From NCBI GenBank assembly GCA_023411175.1, contig JAEYPB010000012.1, positions 1 to 30,821 of the forward strand: a stretch of DNA of 30,821 nucleotides, written 5' to 3'. Every line of letters starts with the position of its first letter. Position 1 is the first letter of the stretch. This document shows positions 22,719-30,821 of this stretch, piece by piece. Source of the stretch: Bacillota bacterium. GTDB lineage: Bacteria > Bacillota > Clostridia > Christensenellales > Aristaeellaceae. Under the pieces are notes generated by a model. That model was not told where the DNA came from, did not search any database, and saw nothing but the letters and a program-made list of their open reading frames with translations. Made by a program: the position numbers and the translations under genes.

Positions 22719-24484
22719 AGCTCGTTGATCACCGTCCCGTCCTCCCGCACCGTAAAGGCGCGCATGCCGGTGTGGGCGCCCGAGGAGGTCATCACCTGGT
22801 CAAACGCGCTTTGCGTGTAGCCCCTTTCATTGGTGGCCGTGACGCGCCAGTAATAGGTGCCCGCGGGAAGCAGATCAAGTTTCGCCGAGATGGCGAGCTG
22901 GTCCAGACTCTCCCAAAGGACCGCCTCCGGTTCAAATGTCCAGTCGCTCGCCACCTGCACATCGTATCGGACGAAATCCCCCTCGAAGTCGTAAGCGGCT
23001 TCCCAAAGGAGAACCAGATCATCCCGGTCGACCTCAGCGTCGCCCATGTAGAAGGGCATCGGCTTGTGAAGGGACTCCATGTAATAACGGTACGAGCGCT
23101 CCACATCGAAGGGCGTGTTCTGATAAATCATTTCAAGTTTTTTGGCCGGAACGCGCATGTGGATCTGATCGGGCATGCGGTGCACAAACCTGTCCACCAC
23201 CTTGCGGTACCGCTGGATCAGCGAGGCGATGCGTTCCGGCGTGATGATCTTATGGAGCGCCTCTACCTTTTCGGTCAGCGCGTCCCGAAAACTGCGCACC
23301 TTCAGCATGCGGTTGAACAGCACCACGCCCCAGTAGTCCGACAGGCCCTTCGTCCATTCGCCCTCGGCCCAGGCGTCCTCCAACAGCTCATCCTCGTAAT
23401 AGGACATGGAACCGTCGCCGTCCCAGCACAGGTAGTACCAGGTATTGCTGTTCACGGGGCTGTAGAGGAAGTAGTTCTGTGCGTTGCTGTCCGGGTTGCC
23501 CATGAGGATGTTAAAGGCCATGTAGCTGGTCAGGTTGTCAAGGTCAAAGTACTTGTCGACAATATCTTCGATGGGCAGGCGATAGTCGTTCACCGCGTCC
23601 AGCATGCTCAATAGTTTTTCGTGGTCGCTGTCGGTCTTGGGTTCCAGGACCTCCTCAAACGCCGATGCGTCGTAGGCTGGGTCATCCGCCCGGCGCAGCT
23701 TGTCGGGATACCGGAACATCTCGCACATGTTCGCCTTGTACAGGTCTCCGCCCCTGCTCAGGCCGTGGTTTCGCAGGTACCGGTCGTTGGGCAGTTCCAC
23801 CTGTGTGAACAGCCCGTAATCCACAAACCCGTCGGGCGCGTCCTCGCTGGTCTCGTCCTTGATGTAGACGTGGACAAACTGCGCGCGGAGGCTGACCATG
23901 CCCGGGACATCCTGCAGCAGTTCGAAAAACATCATGTTCCTCAACCGGGTCGGATCCGTCGGGTGTTTGTTGATGGCGATGTCCCGCTGCCCGCGCCACA
24001 GCCCCGCCTTGTCCATCAGACTGATGCGGTAGGATCGCTGGGGGTAGCCGGTGCTTGTTCGGCCGCGGACATTGATCGTGGCATTGGTCTCCGTCGTGCC
24101 GTAGCCGACCTCTCCCGGCAGCGGGCCGCGCTCGTCCCCCACCTGGAACAGCGCGTTTGCCTTGACCTTTTCAACGCCCTGCATGCCCTGCAGGTTTAAG
24201 AAGTCGTTGACCTCCTCAAACGTATTGTCCGTCCCGTCGGCGGCGCTGCCTCCGCGGACGGTGATGTAGAAGCATATCAGATCGGTGGGGTCGTAGGCCG
24301 AATACAGCGAGGGGTCGTCTTTGAGGCCGATCTCGTTGATGTCCGGCACCGCAACCTTTTTGATCTCTGGGGCGGGGGTGGGCGACGGCCTGACAGCGCC
24401 CATAATCGGCGCATCCTGCGAGCACCCCGCCAGCAGCGCGCACAGCACGAGAAACAGCGCGATGCCCCATTTGGAAACCTTCAT
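22715..24484 (-). CDS. CotH-kinase family lipoprotein with C-terminal Fn3-like domain
   Basis: A 589-residue extracellular lipoprotein. The signal peptide ends in the lipobox LLAGC (C about 23), followed by a proline-rich linker. A CotH kinase-like domain follows (about 65-470): it contains LYKAN, the conserved GNPDSNAQNYFLY segment and the putative metal-binding WDGDGSM. A C-terminal beta domain (about 480-575, AGTYYWRVTATNERG) resembles a fibronectin type III module. CotH of Bacillus phosphorylates spore coat proteins; here the substrate is more likely a surface protein or the Pel-type polymer, which is inference. ATGA overlaps link it to pelG before and the VTC gene after. Confidence 0.85.
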   Translation of the reverse strand: MKVSKWGIALFLVLCALLAGCSQDAPIMGAVRPSPTPAPEIKKVAVPDINEIGLKDDPSLYSAYDPTDLICFYITVRGGSAADGTDNTFEEVNDFLNLQGMQGVEKVKANALFQVGDERGPLPGEVGYGTTETNATINVRGRTSTGYPQRSYRISLMDKAGLWRGQRDIAINKHPTDPTRLRNMMFFELLQDVPGMVSLRAQFVHVYIKDETSEDAPDGFVDYGLFTQVELPNDRYLRNHGLSRGGDLYKANMCEMFRYPDKLRRADDPAYDASAFEEVLEPKTDSDHEKLLSMLDAVNDYRLPIEDIVDKYFDLDNLTSYMAFNILMGNPDSNAQNYFLYSPVNSNTWYYLCWDGDGSMSYYEDELLEDAWAEGEWTKGLSDYWGVVLFNRMLKVRSFRDALTEKVEALHKIITPERIASLIQRYRKVVDRFVHRMPDQIHMRVPAKKLEMIYQNTPFDVERSYRYYMESLHKPMPFYMGDAEVDRDDLVLLWEAAYDFEGDFVRYDVQVASDWTFEPEAVLWESLDQLAISAKLDLLPAGTYYWRVTATNERGYTQSAFDQVMTSSGAHTGMRAFTVREDGTVINEL

Positions 24485-25965
24485 GGCCGCACCTCCGTGT
24501 CCGGTTTTTTCACGATGGCCCAGTCGTCGGCGCGGGTATCCAGTCGGGACGCGGCCTTCGACCACATGCTCACGCCCCTCGGCGCAAGCAATGGCTGGTC
24601 GCAGAATACATGGCAGTCGATGCGCCTGACGTAGAGAAACAGGCGGCGCATCGACACCAGGTACATCGCAATCCCCGCCGCGACAAGGCCGATACCGTAG
24701 AAAAGCGGAGGGCCATTAAGGGTTCGCGCCGTGACCAGCACGTTCACCAGAAAAAAGGTTGCGGCGGCCATCAGCGCGCCCTTCAGGTCGTTGAAATACA
24801 GCAGGATGAGCATCAGGCAGTTTCCGATGGCGTAGGCGCTGTAGCCGATCACCATGACCTGGAACATCGCGATCATGTCCGTGGTAAAGCCGATCGTCTG
24901 CAGATAGTACCGCATGAAGACGATATAGGCGATCATGGCCGCCGTCTGGAGCTGGGTGAGCTTCAGGACCTCCTGCTTCAGCGCGGCGGTCATGGCCTTT
25001 CGGGCCGCGATGATCTCCGTCAGCGTGCCACCTCCGAGGATGGCGTCGAAATAGCGCCGGTATTTCTGGTAGAAGTTGACTTCCACCGACACGACGAAGC
25101 GGACGTTGGCGGGGAGCATGACGAGAAACGCGTAGAATGCCGCCGTATCGTGCAGCGAGGCGTGCCGGAACGGACCCGACACCACTTCGCCCAGCGGCCC
25201 AAACCACATCAGCATGATGTGCGCGAAAGCGCCCGCCATGCTCAGAAACCCGATCGCGATCAGACTCGGTGCAGCGCCGAACCATTCGATGAACGCCAGC
25301 GCGCTTCCCGAACCCGCGTTAAAATACCGGAGCAGCGCGCCGGTGTTTCCCACCAGCATTACGCCGTAGCCGATGACCAGCGCCGCAATCAGCGCGGTCT
25401 GCGGGCTGAGCCCCGAGGCGATCAGCGCCGCGCCCAGACCCAGCGCCGCCATCACCCCCGAGGCGAACACCAGGAGAATCCGCCTGTAATCCTTCGTGGC
25501 AGTGATGTACACCATCTGAAGCCATACCGGGATCAGTTCCATGAACATCAGCCAGTTGAACACCCTGTCGATCCACGGGATTTCCGGCGCCTTTGCCAGA
25601 AGAAACGCATACGCCGCGCCGCCCGGCACCATCAGAAGCACCGACGCGCCAAGGAGCGAGGGCATCACCCGGTCGGGCGTATTCCTGTAGAGCATGTCCG
25701 AAACGTAACGGGACAGAAACGTCTGGAGCGTCGACGCGAGCAGCATAGAGCACAGCAGCGCATAAACGACCATGGCGACGAGCGTCTCCCGCGTATGTGC
25801 CGCGGCACCGGAGGATTTGGCCAGAAACTGAATGCCGATGAGAAGCACCATGGCCAACAGCATCGTGCCCGAGCAGACGATGCTGGCGTAGGCATACGCG
25901 CGGATCTTTCCGATGGCGCCGCGGCCTACGAAGAGTTTTTTCAGCTCAAACCCGATGCCCGCCAT
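24481..25965 (-). CDS. pelG: PelG, Wzx-like polysaccharide membrane transporter
   Basis: A 494-residue polytopic membrane protein with about 12 predicted spans, of the MOP flippase superfamily branch used for Pel export. The N-terminus MAGIGFELKKLF is highly characteristic of PelG. In Pseudomonas aeruginosa PelG acts with PelD, PelE and PelF in an inner membrane complex that synthesises and exports Pel. The C-terminal tail after the last span carries about 30 extra polar residues. GGGGAG precedes the ATG, which lies 25 bases inside the pelF reading frame. Confidence 0.92.
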   Translation of the reverse strand: MAGIGFELKKLFVGRGAIGKIRAYAYASIVCSGTMLLAMVLLIGIQFLAKSSGAAAHTRETLVAMVVYALLCSMLLASTLQTFLSRYVSDMLYRNTPDRVMPSLLGASVLLMVPGGAAYAFLLAKAPEIPWIDRVFNWLMFMELIPVWLQMVYITATKDYRRILLVFASGVMAALGLGAALIASGLSPQTALIAALVIGYGVMLVGNTGALLRYFNAGSGSALAFIEWFGAAPSLIAIGFLSMAGAFAHIMLMWFGPLGEVVSGPFRHASLHDTAAFYAFLVMLPANVRFVVSVEVNFYQKYRRYFDAILGGGTLTEIIAARKAMTAALKQEVLKLTQLQTAAMIAYIVFMRYYLQTIGFTTDMIAMFQVMVIGYSAYAIGNCLMLILLYFNDLKGALMAAATFFLVNVLVTARTLNGPPLFYGIGLVAAGIAMYLVSMRRLFLYVRRIDCHVFCDQPLLAPRGVSMWSKAASRLDTRADDWAIVKKPDTEVRP

Positions 25966-27389
25966 GTATTTCTCCCCTTCCCTTCCTCCAGCGCCTGGTG
26001 GAAGATTCCATCGTACCGCTCCAGCATGATGGCTTGCCGGTAGTGGTCGTACACGCGCCTGCGCCCGGCTTCACCCATCCGCGCGCGGGCGTCCGCGTCC
26101 TTGCAAAGGCTTAAAATCGCCCCGGCCAGTGCGGTTTGGTGCATCACCGGCACACACAGCCCTGCCGGTCCGAAGTCGTCCCCCGGCCCCATAATCAGCT
26201 CCCGGCAACTGCCCACATCGGTGGTCACCGCGGGGCGGCCGGCCGCCATGGCCTCCAATACCGCAAGCGGCTGGCCCTCGGAAATGCTGGTCAGAAGCGT
26301 AAAGTCGATCTTCGTAAGGTAACTGCGTACATCCACGCGCCCGGTGAACACGGCATTTTTCAAACCCAGGTCCTCCTGAAGGCGCCGGCACTCCTCGAAA
26401 TACTCCTCGTCCTCCTCCGTCGGACCCATGATGTGCAGCCGCACGTCCTGCCGCTCCTGCGAAACCATCGCAAAGGCGTAGAGCATCGTCTTGATGTCCT
26501 TGATGGGCACCAGCCGCACCACCGCGCCGATGTCCAGAAAGCCGTCGGGGCTCTTGGGCGGGATCGCGCTGAATCGCTCGTAGTCCACGCCGTTGGGGAC
26601 AACGGCGCACTTCCTGCTGTCGCAGCCGATCTCCTGCTGGATCAGGCTCGCCCGGGAAAACAGGGCGGTCACCCGCGCGGCGTACCGGTATGCGCAACGC
26701 GTGAACATGTAGAACATATCAATCCACAGGTCCTTGAATTGCGGAAGCACCCAGTTGGTGCGCAGGATCTCCTCCTCCCGCTCGCGGGTGTAGATGCCGT
26801 GCTCGGTGAGCACGTAGGGCTTTCCCGTCCGAAGGGAGGCCATGGCCCCCAGCACCCCCGCGTAGCCCGCGGACACCGAATAGTAAAGGTCTCCCTGCGG
26901 GACTTCTCCCCCCAGAAGGTACAAAAGCGGGAGAAACATCGACCTTATGGTCCAGAAATAATCCGTAAAACTGACGTCAGGATCGGTTGCGAGGCAGATT
27001 TCCTCCAGCAGGGTGAGAAAATCGTAGTTCAAAAGGAACTCCACGTTGCGGCAGCCTTTGCCGCCAAAGAGGTTGAACACCACCGGCCAGTCCAGATCCT
27101 CGCCCTGGAGCATCCGGCGCAGGGCTTCCCTCTGGTCCGCTGTCAGCTTGAGGGATCTGCGGCTTGGGCGCAGCCGCTCCCGGAGCACGGAATCCAGGTA
27201 GACGTCCACCACGCGGTCGACATTTTCCGGCAGCTCGTAGGCGTACCGCGCCCCCTGCTTTTCCTGCGCGCCGATCGCCCAGATGGTAAACGTGTGCTGG
27301 GGCATCCCCTTCATCAGGCCCTGCAGCCAGGATGAAACGCCGCCCGCCACAAACGGGTAGCTCCCCTCGCAGATTACGCAGATCCTCAT
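25941..27389 (-). CDS. pelF: PelF, GT4 glycosyltransferase
   Basis: A 482-residue cytosolic retaining glycosyltransferase that polymerises the Pel backbone from a UDP-sugar. The N-terminal DUF3492-like region starts CEGSYPFVAGGVSSW. The conserved LTEHGIYTRERE segment is present, then PNGVD, and the GT4 E-x7-E motif spans E371-E379 in SEGQPLAVLE. GGGAGGGAGAGG precedes the ATG at 27389, which overlaps the upstream stop as ATGA. Its partner PelG is encoded next. Confidence 0.94.
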   Translation of the reverse strand: MRICVICEGSYPFVAGGVSSWLQGLMKGMPQHTFTIWAIGAQEKQGARYAYELPENVDRVVDVYLDSVLRERLRPSRRSLKLTADQREALRRMLQGEDLDWPVVFNLFGGKGCRNVEFLLNYDFLTLLEEICLATDPDVSFTDYFWTIRSMFLPLLYLLGGEVPQGDLYYSVSAGYAGVLGAMASLRTGKPYVLTEHGIYTREREEEILRTNWVLPQFKDLWIDMFYMFTRCAYRYAARVTALFSRASLIQQEIGCDSRKCAVVPNGVDYERFSAIPPKSPDGFLDIGAVVRLVPIKDIKTMLYAFAMVSQERQDVRLHIMGPTEEDEEYFEECRRLQEDLGLKNAVFTGRVDVRSYLTKIDFTLLTSISEGQPLAVLEAMAAGRPAVTTDVGSCRELIMGPGDDFGPAGLCVPVMHQTALAGAILSLCKDADARARMGEAGRRRVYDHYRQAIMLERYDGIFHQALEEGKGRNTWRASGLS

Positions 27390-29215
27390 TCCTCTCCCTC
27401 CCAGCGGATCCTGATCCGGGCTGCGTCCGCGCGGAGCCAATAAAGATTTTCGGAGATCTTGAAGCACTCCGCATGCTCCACCGACGCTATCGCTCGCTCC
27501 GCCTTGAGCGCCAGCCATGCTTCGCCATAAAACGGAGAAAGATCGACGGTCAAGGCGTCGGCTTCTTCGGTCCGCGATACGCTCAGCCGGTCGAACCGCT
27601 GAACCGCCGCCGCGCCTTCTGAGGCCGTCGACCAGCGAAGCGCCGGGTACGTAGTCTCAACGCCGCGCACGAATTCAGAAAACGCGGAGAACATCTGATC
27701 CCAGTTCATGTTCCTGCTGCGCTTCAAGTCCAGCACGTCGTCTGGGTGGACAAAGTGAGAGACCACGCCATGCAGCATCAGCTCCTGTGCCGAAACGTAG
27801 CGGTAAAACTCGTTCGGGGCGAACCCCGCGGCGATCCGCGGCACGGAAATGGTGCCATCCTCCTCTTCCCGGAACTCCTGAATCAGCGCGTTGACGCTGG
27901 TTTCCGTCAGGTAAAGCCCGGAGATGGTGCGCAGCTGGCCGAGCGTATCCAGAAGCACTTTTCTGCCCGTGTCGCTCAGATAGTTGGAGGGCGGCACATA
28001 GGTCTTGAACTCGGTATCGATCAGGAATTCCGAGCCGTACCGGTAAAGTTCCCGGACGCTGTCGGCCATCTGCTGCTCGGAGGGCCAGGAGACGTAGCTT
28101 TCGCCGCCATACACAAAGCCCTCCAGGCAAAGGGGGATGTGGTTGTAGCCGTGCAGGCCAATCTCTCCGCCCGATTGCAAAAGCTCCGAAGCGTAGTAAT
28201 GGATCAGCGGATCGTCCGGCAAATCATGGCCGTAGGGCCCGGTGACCTGGTCGTTATACGTCTCGATCAAAACGCCCGTATAGCGAAGGCCGTTTTCCAT
28301 CGCCAGCCTTTTGACGTCCGGCCACCAATGGTTTCGAAAAAAGCCCTGAACATTGTAGCCATAGCGGCTCATAAGTGCCTGGTCCGTTCCCTCGGGCTGG
28401 GGCGCGGGAAAGTCGTCGATGAAGATCATCCCCGCATTGATGATCGGGTAGATGACTTCGTCCATCAGCGCAAGGAGCGTCACCATCGCCTGACCGCGTC
28501 CGTCCTTGTTCTGAATGAGCGTGGTGTTGTTCACGGCGACGCGGCCGGCGCCGATGTCCCGGGTCCAGAGCAGCGGCATCGCGCTCGCGCCTCCCGTATC
28601 CATGTGCACGGTGCAGTCGTCTTCCAGGGTCACGGCCAACGCAAAATCGCACAGTTCTCCGTCGCAGGTATATACGTCCTGCCCGCCCCACATCGGCAAT
28701 AGACCGGTCACGTAATGCAGGCTGTTGTACTGCACATGTCCTGCATTTTCGCGGATGCCCAGCTTCCGGCTCAGCACGAAAAAGGACTCGTTGTCCTCGG
28801 GGGTCATCATCAGCGCCAGTCGGCCCCCTCCCTCGATCCAATCGATCAGCTCTGGCGCAATGTCCAGAAATGCGGTAACATTCTGGTTGCAAACAAGGAG
28901 CGTCCCGACGCCCTCCAGGTGTGTCAGCGGGCCCTGCTCCATTTCCGTTTTACGCCATGGGATGCGCATGGAATCCAGTACGCTCGTCGTCACCCTGAAG
29001 CATTCGAGCGACGCGTCATTTTCAGAATCTACAGCGATGAGCACGTCGGCATCGTCTCGCTGGCGCATCACCGCCGTGGACGACGTAGCCAGGTAATCCA
29101 ACATGGCTCCCCTGGTCTGAAGAGGGATGCCTTTGCGGGCCAGGAGCACAGCCGAAAGCGCCGCGAGCATAACCACCAGGGGGAACGCCGCCTGAAGCCA
29201 CTTTTTATACCTCAT
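27386..29215 (-). CDS. DUF2194 membrane-anchored polysaccharide deacetylase (PelA deacetylase-like)
   Basis: A 609-residue extracellular protein held by an N-terminal membrane segment (about residues 7-25). An N-terminal domain of about 240 residues is followed by a carbohydrate esterase 4-like deacetylase: D267/D268 in FIDDFPAP (base and metal ligand), H355 and H359 in GLHGYNH (metal), and H490 in SHFVHPDD. A short beta domain ends the protein. It sits where pelA(DA) lies in the Bacillus cereus operon, so it probably removes acetyl groups from the amino-sugar polymer. The ATG at 29215, with GGAGAAG upstream, overlaps the pelE stop as ATGA; a longer frame to 29335 runs inside pelE. Confidence 0.85.
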   Translation of the reverse strand: MRYKKWLQAAFPLVVMLAALSAVLLARKGIPLQTRGAMLDYLATSSTAVMRQRDDADVLIAVDSENDASLECFRVTTSVLDSMRIPWRKTEMEQGPLTHLEGVGTLLVCNQNVTAFLDIAPELIDWIEGGGRLALMMTPEDNESFFVLSRKLGIRENAGHVQYNSLHYVTGLLPMWGGQDVYTCDGELCDFALAVTLEDDCTVHMDTGGASAMPLLWTRDIGAGRVAVNNTTLIQNKDGRGQAMVTLLALMDEVIYPIINAGMIFIDDFPAPQPEGTDQALMSRYGYNVQGFFRNHWWPDVKRLAMENGLRYTGVLIETYNDQVTGPYGHDLPDDPLIHYYASELLQSGGEIGLHGYNHIPLCLEGFVYGGESYVSWPSEQQMADSVRELYRYGSEFLIDTEFKTYVPPSNYLSDTGRKVLLDTLGQLRTISGLYLTETSVNALIQEFREEEDGTISVPRIAAGFAPNEFYRYVSAQELMLHGVVSHFVHPDDVLDLKRSRNMNWDQMFSAFSEFVRGVETTYPALRWSTASEGAAAVQRFDRLSVSRTEEADALTVDLSPFYGEAWLALKAERAIASVEHAECFKISENLYWLRADAARIRIRWEGEE

Positions 29216-30093
29216 GACGACTTCTCCATCCAGTATTTCAGCGTTTGCCTGCCTTCCTGGGTCCAGTCGACGGGGACGCGGAGGGCCTGTCCCAGGAGGG
29301 TGTCCATTCCGCTCCGGTCGCGGGATTGCACGCACACCCGCATCATTTCCAGCCAGGACCGCTCGTCGTAGGGCCAGCGCCTGTACATCTCGCTCGAGGC
29401 TTCATGGGCATGCCGCGTATTGCCAAGCGCCAGATGGTTGCGAACGGCCATGCTGAGCAGTTCCGGCGTCGCCATCCTGGCAAGGCACTTGCTCAGCGCC
29501 GACAAGAGCACGAGCCGCTCCCGCTTGACCAGATGCCCTTCCAGCAGGCCGCTTGAGCAATACTCGTCCTGAAGTGCCAGGTATGCCGACCACGTCTTTC
29601 CATCCGCCTGATCCCGCTCAATCAGCGACCGGTATTTCTGAAGCTCCAGCTGCATCTGCTGCTGTATCTTCATCAGGGTGGCGGTGGCGTAGTGCGCGGT
29701 CTCGGGATCTTCGTCAAAGCGGGCGACCATGAGCACGTCCAGATGTTTTCTTGGATTATCTTTGAGCAGGGTCAGCATCATAGACCGCCGGTGTCTATGG
29801 TCGTTGATAAACAGCGCCTCCTCCATCGGGATGGTTTTCAGCGGCGGACGGGCCTCGGATGCGATGCTGCGGGGGATTTCATCGCTTCGTATATGTATGG
29901 CATCGGGTGGCGTGCGGCGGCGGGAGCGCGAAAGCATCCAGCCCATAATGGGTCCAAACACCGGAAGCAGCAGCATCGCCAGAATGACGGAAAGGCCCGG
30001 ATGGCGGCCTCCGGCGCGGGCATAGGCGATGGCGGCGGCCATCATGGACAGCTGGACAACGAGCGCGATCATCATCCAAGCACGTTCAGACAT
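29212..30093 (-). CDS. pelE: PelE-like membrane/TPR protein
   Basis: A 293-residue protein with two N-terminal membrane spans (about 7-25 and 31-54) and a soluble, largely helical remainder with TPR-like pairs (for example around residues 105-140 and 200-270). This matches PelE, which bridges PelD and the PelF/PelG machinery. The segment PMEEALFINDHRHRRSMML after the second span is typical of the family. AGGAGG lies seven bases before the ATG, and the gene overlaps pelD by eight bases. Assignment rests on architecture, motif and gene order, since PelE diverges strongly. Confidence 0.78.
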   Translation of the reverse strand: MSERAWMMIALVVQLSMMAAAIAYARAGGRHPGLSVILAMLLLPVFGPIMGWMLSRSRRRTPPDAIHIRSDEIPRSIASEARPPLKTIPMEEALFINDHRHRRSMMLTLLKDNPRKHLDVLMVARFDEDPETAHYATATLMKIQQQMQLELQKYRSLIERDQADGKTWSAYLALQDEYCSSGLLEGHLVKRERLVLLSALSKCLARMATPELLSMAVRNHLALGNTRHAHEASSEMYRRWPYDERSWLEMMRVCVQSRDRSGMDTLLGQALRVPVDWTQEGRQTLKYWMEKSS

Positions 30094-30821
30094 ACGAAGC
30101 CTCCTGGGGTAGAACTTTGAGCGGGATGCCCTGCGACTCCAGGCGTTTGAGCATCTTCCTCATGTCCTCTGCCTCCGCCTGCGGGAAAATGGCGCACAGG
30201 CTTCCGTCTTCCAAATGGCCCAGAAGGTCGGTGGACCGGATGGCACGGTTCAGCCGGCGGCGATATTCCTCCGGGCTCAATACAGGATTTCCCTGAAGGC
30301 GCGCGAGCTGGAAACTGCCCCTGCGCTGCTTGCGCATGTCCTGGAATACCCTGAGCGCCGTCTGGAAGGCTTGGTTTGTCAGAATACGCGCGTCCTCCAA
30401 ATCCATGTCCACGGATCGGGTGGAATACCGGATGGTCCTGACCAGGGCGGCCTGCACCAGCCCCGCCACCTCAATTAAAAGGTTCGTATAGTACAGCGTC
30501 TGCTTGTCAAAAGGCACCTCCCAAAGGAAGATCGCCGCGAGCGGGTCCTGTTCATCACCGATCGGCGCGGCGATTGCGGGATATCCCGGCTCCAAGCCCG
30601 TGTTGACAAACAGTCTGCCCTCGTCCAGGCTCTCCCGCAGCCTAGGCAGTTCGCGTAGGTCGAGAGACCGCGCCAGCCGATTTTCGGCCTCGGAATGCGT
30701 AACCAGCCGGATGTAGGGCAATCTTCCTTTGCGAGCGTACAGGGCCGCCGATTGGTTCTGCATGGCGGCCTCCACCATCTCGCAAGCGGACAGGAAAACC
30801 TGCTCGGGCTGCATCGTATCC
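30086..30821 (-). CDS. pelD: PelD-like c-di-GMP receptor, partial (N-terminus beyond right edge)
   Basis: The visible 242 residues from the Met at 30814 make up a GAF domain (about 1-125) followed by a degenerate GGDEF domain (about 135-240). The c-di-GMP inhibitory-site motif RxxD is kept as R193-S-T-D196, and five residues later the catalytic GGDEF is replaced by EDGSL, so this should bind but not make c-di-GMP. That is the hallmark of PelD. The frame stays open to the window edge, and PelD normally has four membrane spans before the GAF domain, so the real start lies outside. It would switch on polymer synthesis through PelE and PelF. Confidence 0.85.
   Translation of the reverse strand, partial: DTMQPEQVFLSACEMVEAAMQNQSAALYARKGRLPYIRLVTHSEAENRLARSLDLRELPRLRESLDEGRLFVNTGLEPGYPAIAAPIGDEQDPLAAIFLWEVPFDKQTLYYTNLLIEVAGLVQAALVRTIRYSTRSVDMDLEDARILTNQAFQTALRVFQDMRKQRRGSFQLARLQGNPVLSPEEYRRRLNRAIRSTDLLGHLEDGSLCAIFPQAEAEDMRKMLKRLESQGIPLKVLPQEASYV

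Noticed and set aside
24610..26043. Open frame of 477 codons on the + strand opposite pelG
   Set aside because: The opposite strand encodes an obvious PelG; this frame is highly charged and lacks domain features.
30086..30814. Complete 242-residue GAF-GGDEF protein starting at 30814
   Set aside because: The frame continues to the window edge and the usual PelD membrane spans are expected upstream, so the Met at 30814 is probably internal.
1..30821. CRISPR arrays, tRNA or rRNA genes, insertion sequences and prophage genes
   Set aside because: I saw no regularly spaced repeats, cloverleaf sequences, transposase motifs or phage-type proteins.

Overview
The window reads as a chromosomal segment of a GC-rich anaerobic member of the Clostridia (Bacillota), possibly a Christensenellales-like gut or rumen lineage. 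This is inferred from YesM/YesN-type two-component genes, MalF/MalG-type sugar permeases with no ATPase beside them, strong GGAGG ribosome binding sites, and a Pel polysaccharide cluster in its Gram-positive form (no pelB or pelC in the visible part). No rRNA, tRNA, CRISPR array, insertion sequence or phage gene was found. Coding density is high.

Region 1 (1-8300). A partial short-chain dehydrogenase gene (-) diverges from a GntR/LacI-type regulator (+). The regulator is followed by a sugar uptake and catabolism operon on the + strand: solute-binding protein, two permeases, a fumarate-reductase-like flavoprotein, a DapA/NanA-superfamily aldolase and a YhcH/YiaL-family protein. Both divergent promoters are visible, with palindromes and short direct repeats that could be operators. 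The substrate is probably a sugar acid or sialic-acid-like compound, but the sequence does not identify it.

Region 2 (8403-18604). A second carbohydrate locus on the - strand holds a solute-binding protein, two permeases, two proteins of the uroporphyrinogen decarboxylase/MtaA superfamily and a GH4 glycosidase with a C-H-G motif. A YesM-like histidine kinase and YesN-like AraC response regulator diverge from it and probably control it. The mix suggests uptake and processing of a glycoside, possibly one bearing a methyl or uronic acid group.

Region 3 (18668-19781). A single gene for ammonia-dependent asparagine synthetase (asnA, -) has its own promoter.

Region 4 (19955-30821). Nine tightly packed genes on the - strand form one probable operon that enters from beyond the right edge: pelD (partial), pelE, a DUF2194 polysaccharide deacetylase, pelF, pelG, a CotH-kinase lipoprotein, a VTC/CYTH-fold polymerase-like protein, a DUF4956 membrane protein and a secreted DUF4832 protein. 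The first five match the order of the Gram-positive pelDEA(DA)FG operon, a c-di-GMP-responsive exopolysaccharide system. The last four look like an added module that could modify, anchor or trim the polymer. This extended Pel locus is the most interesting part of the window.
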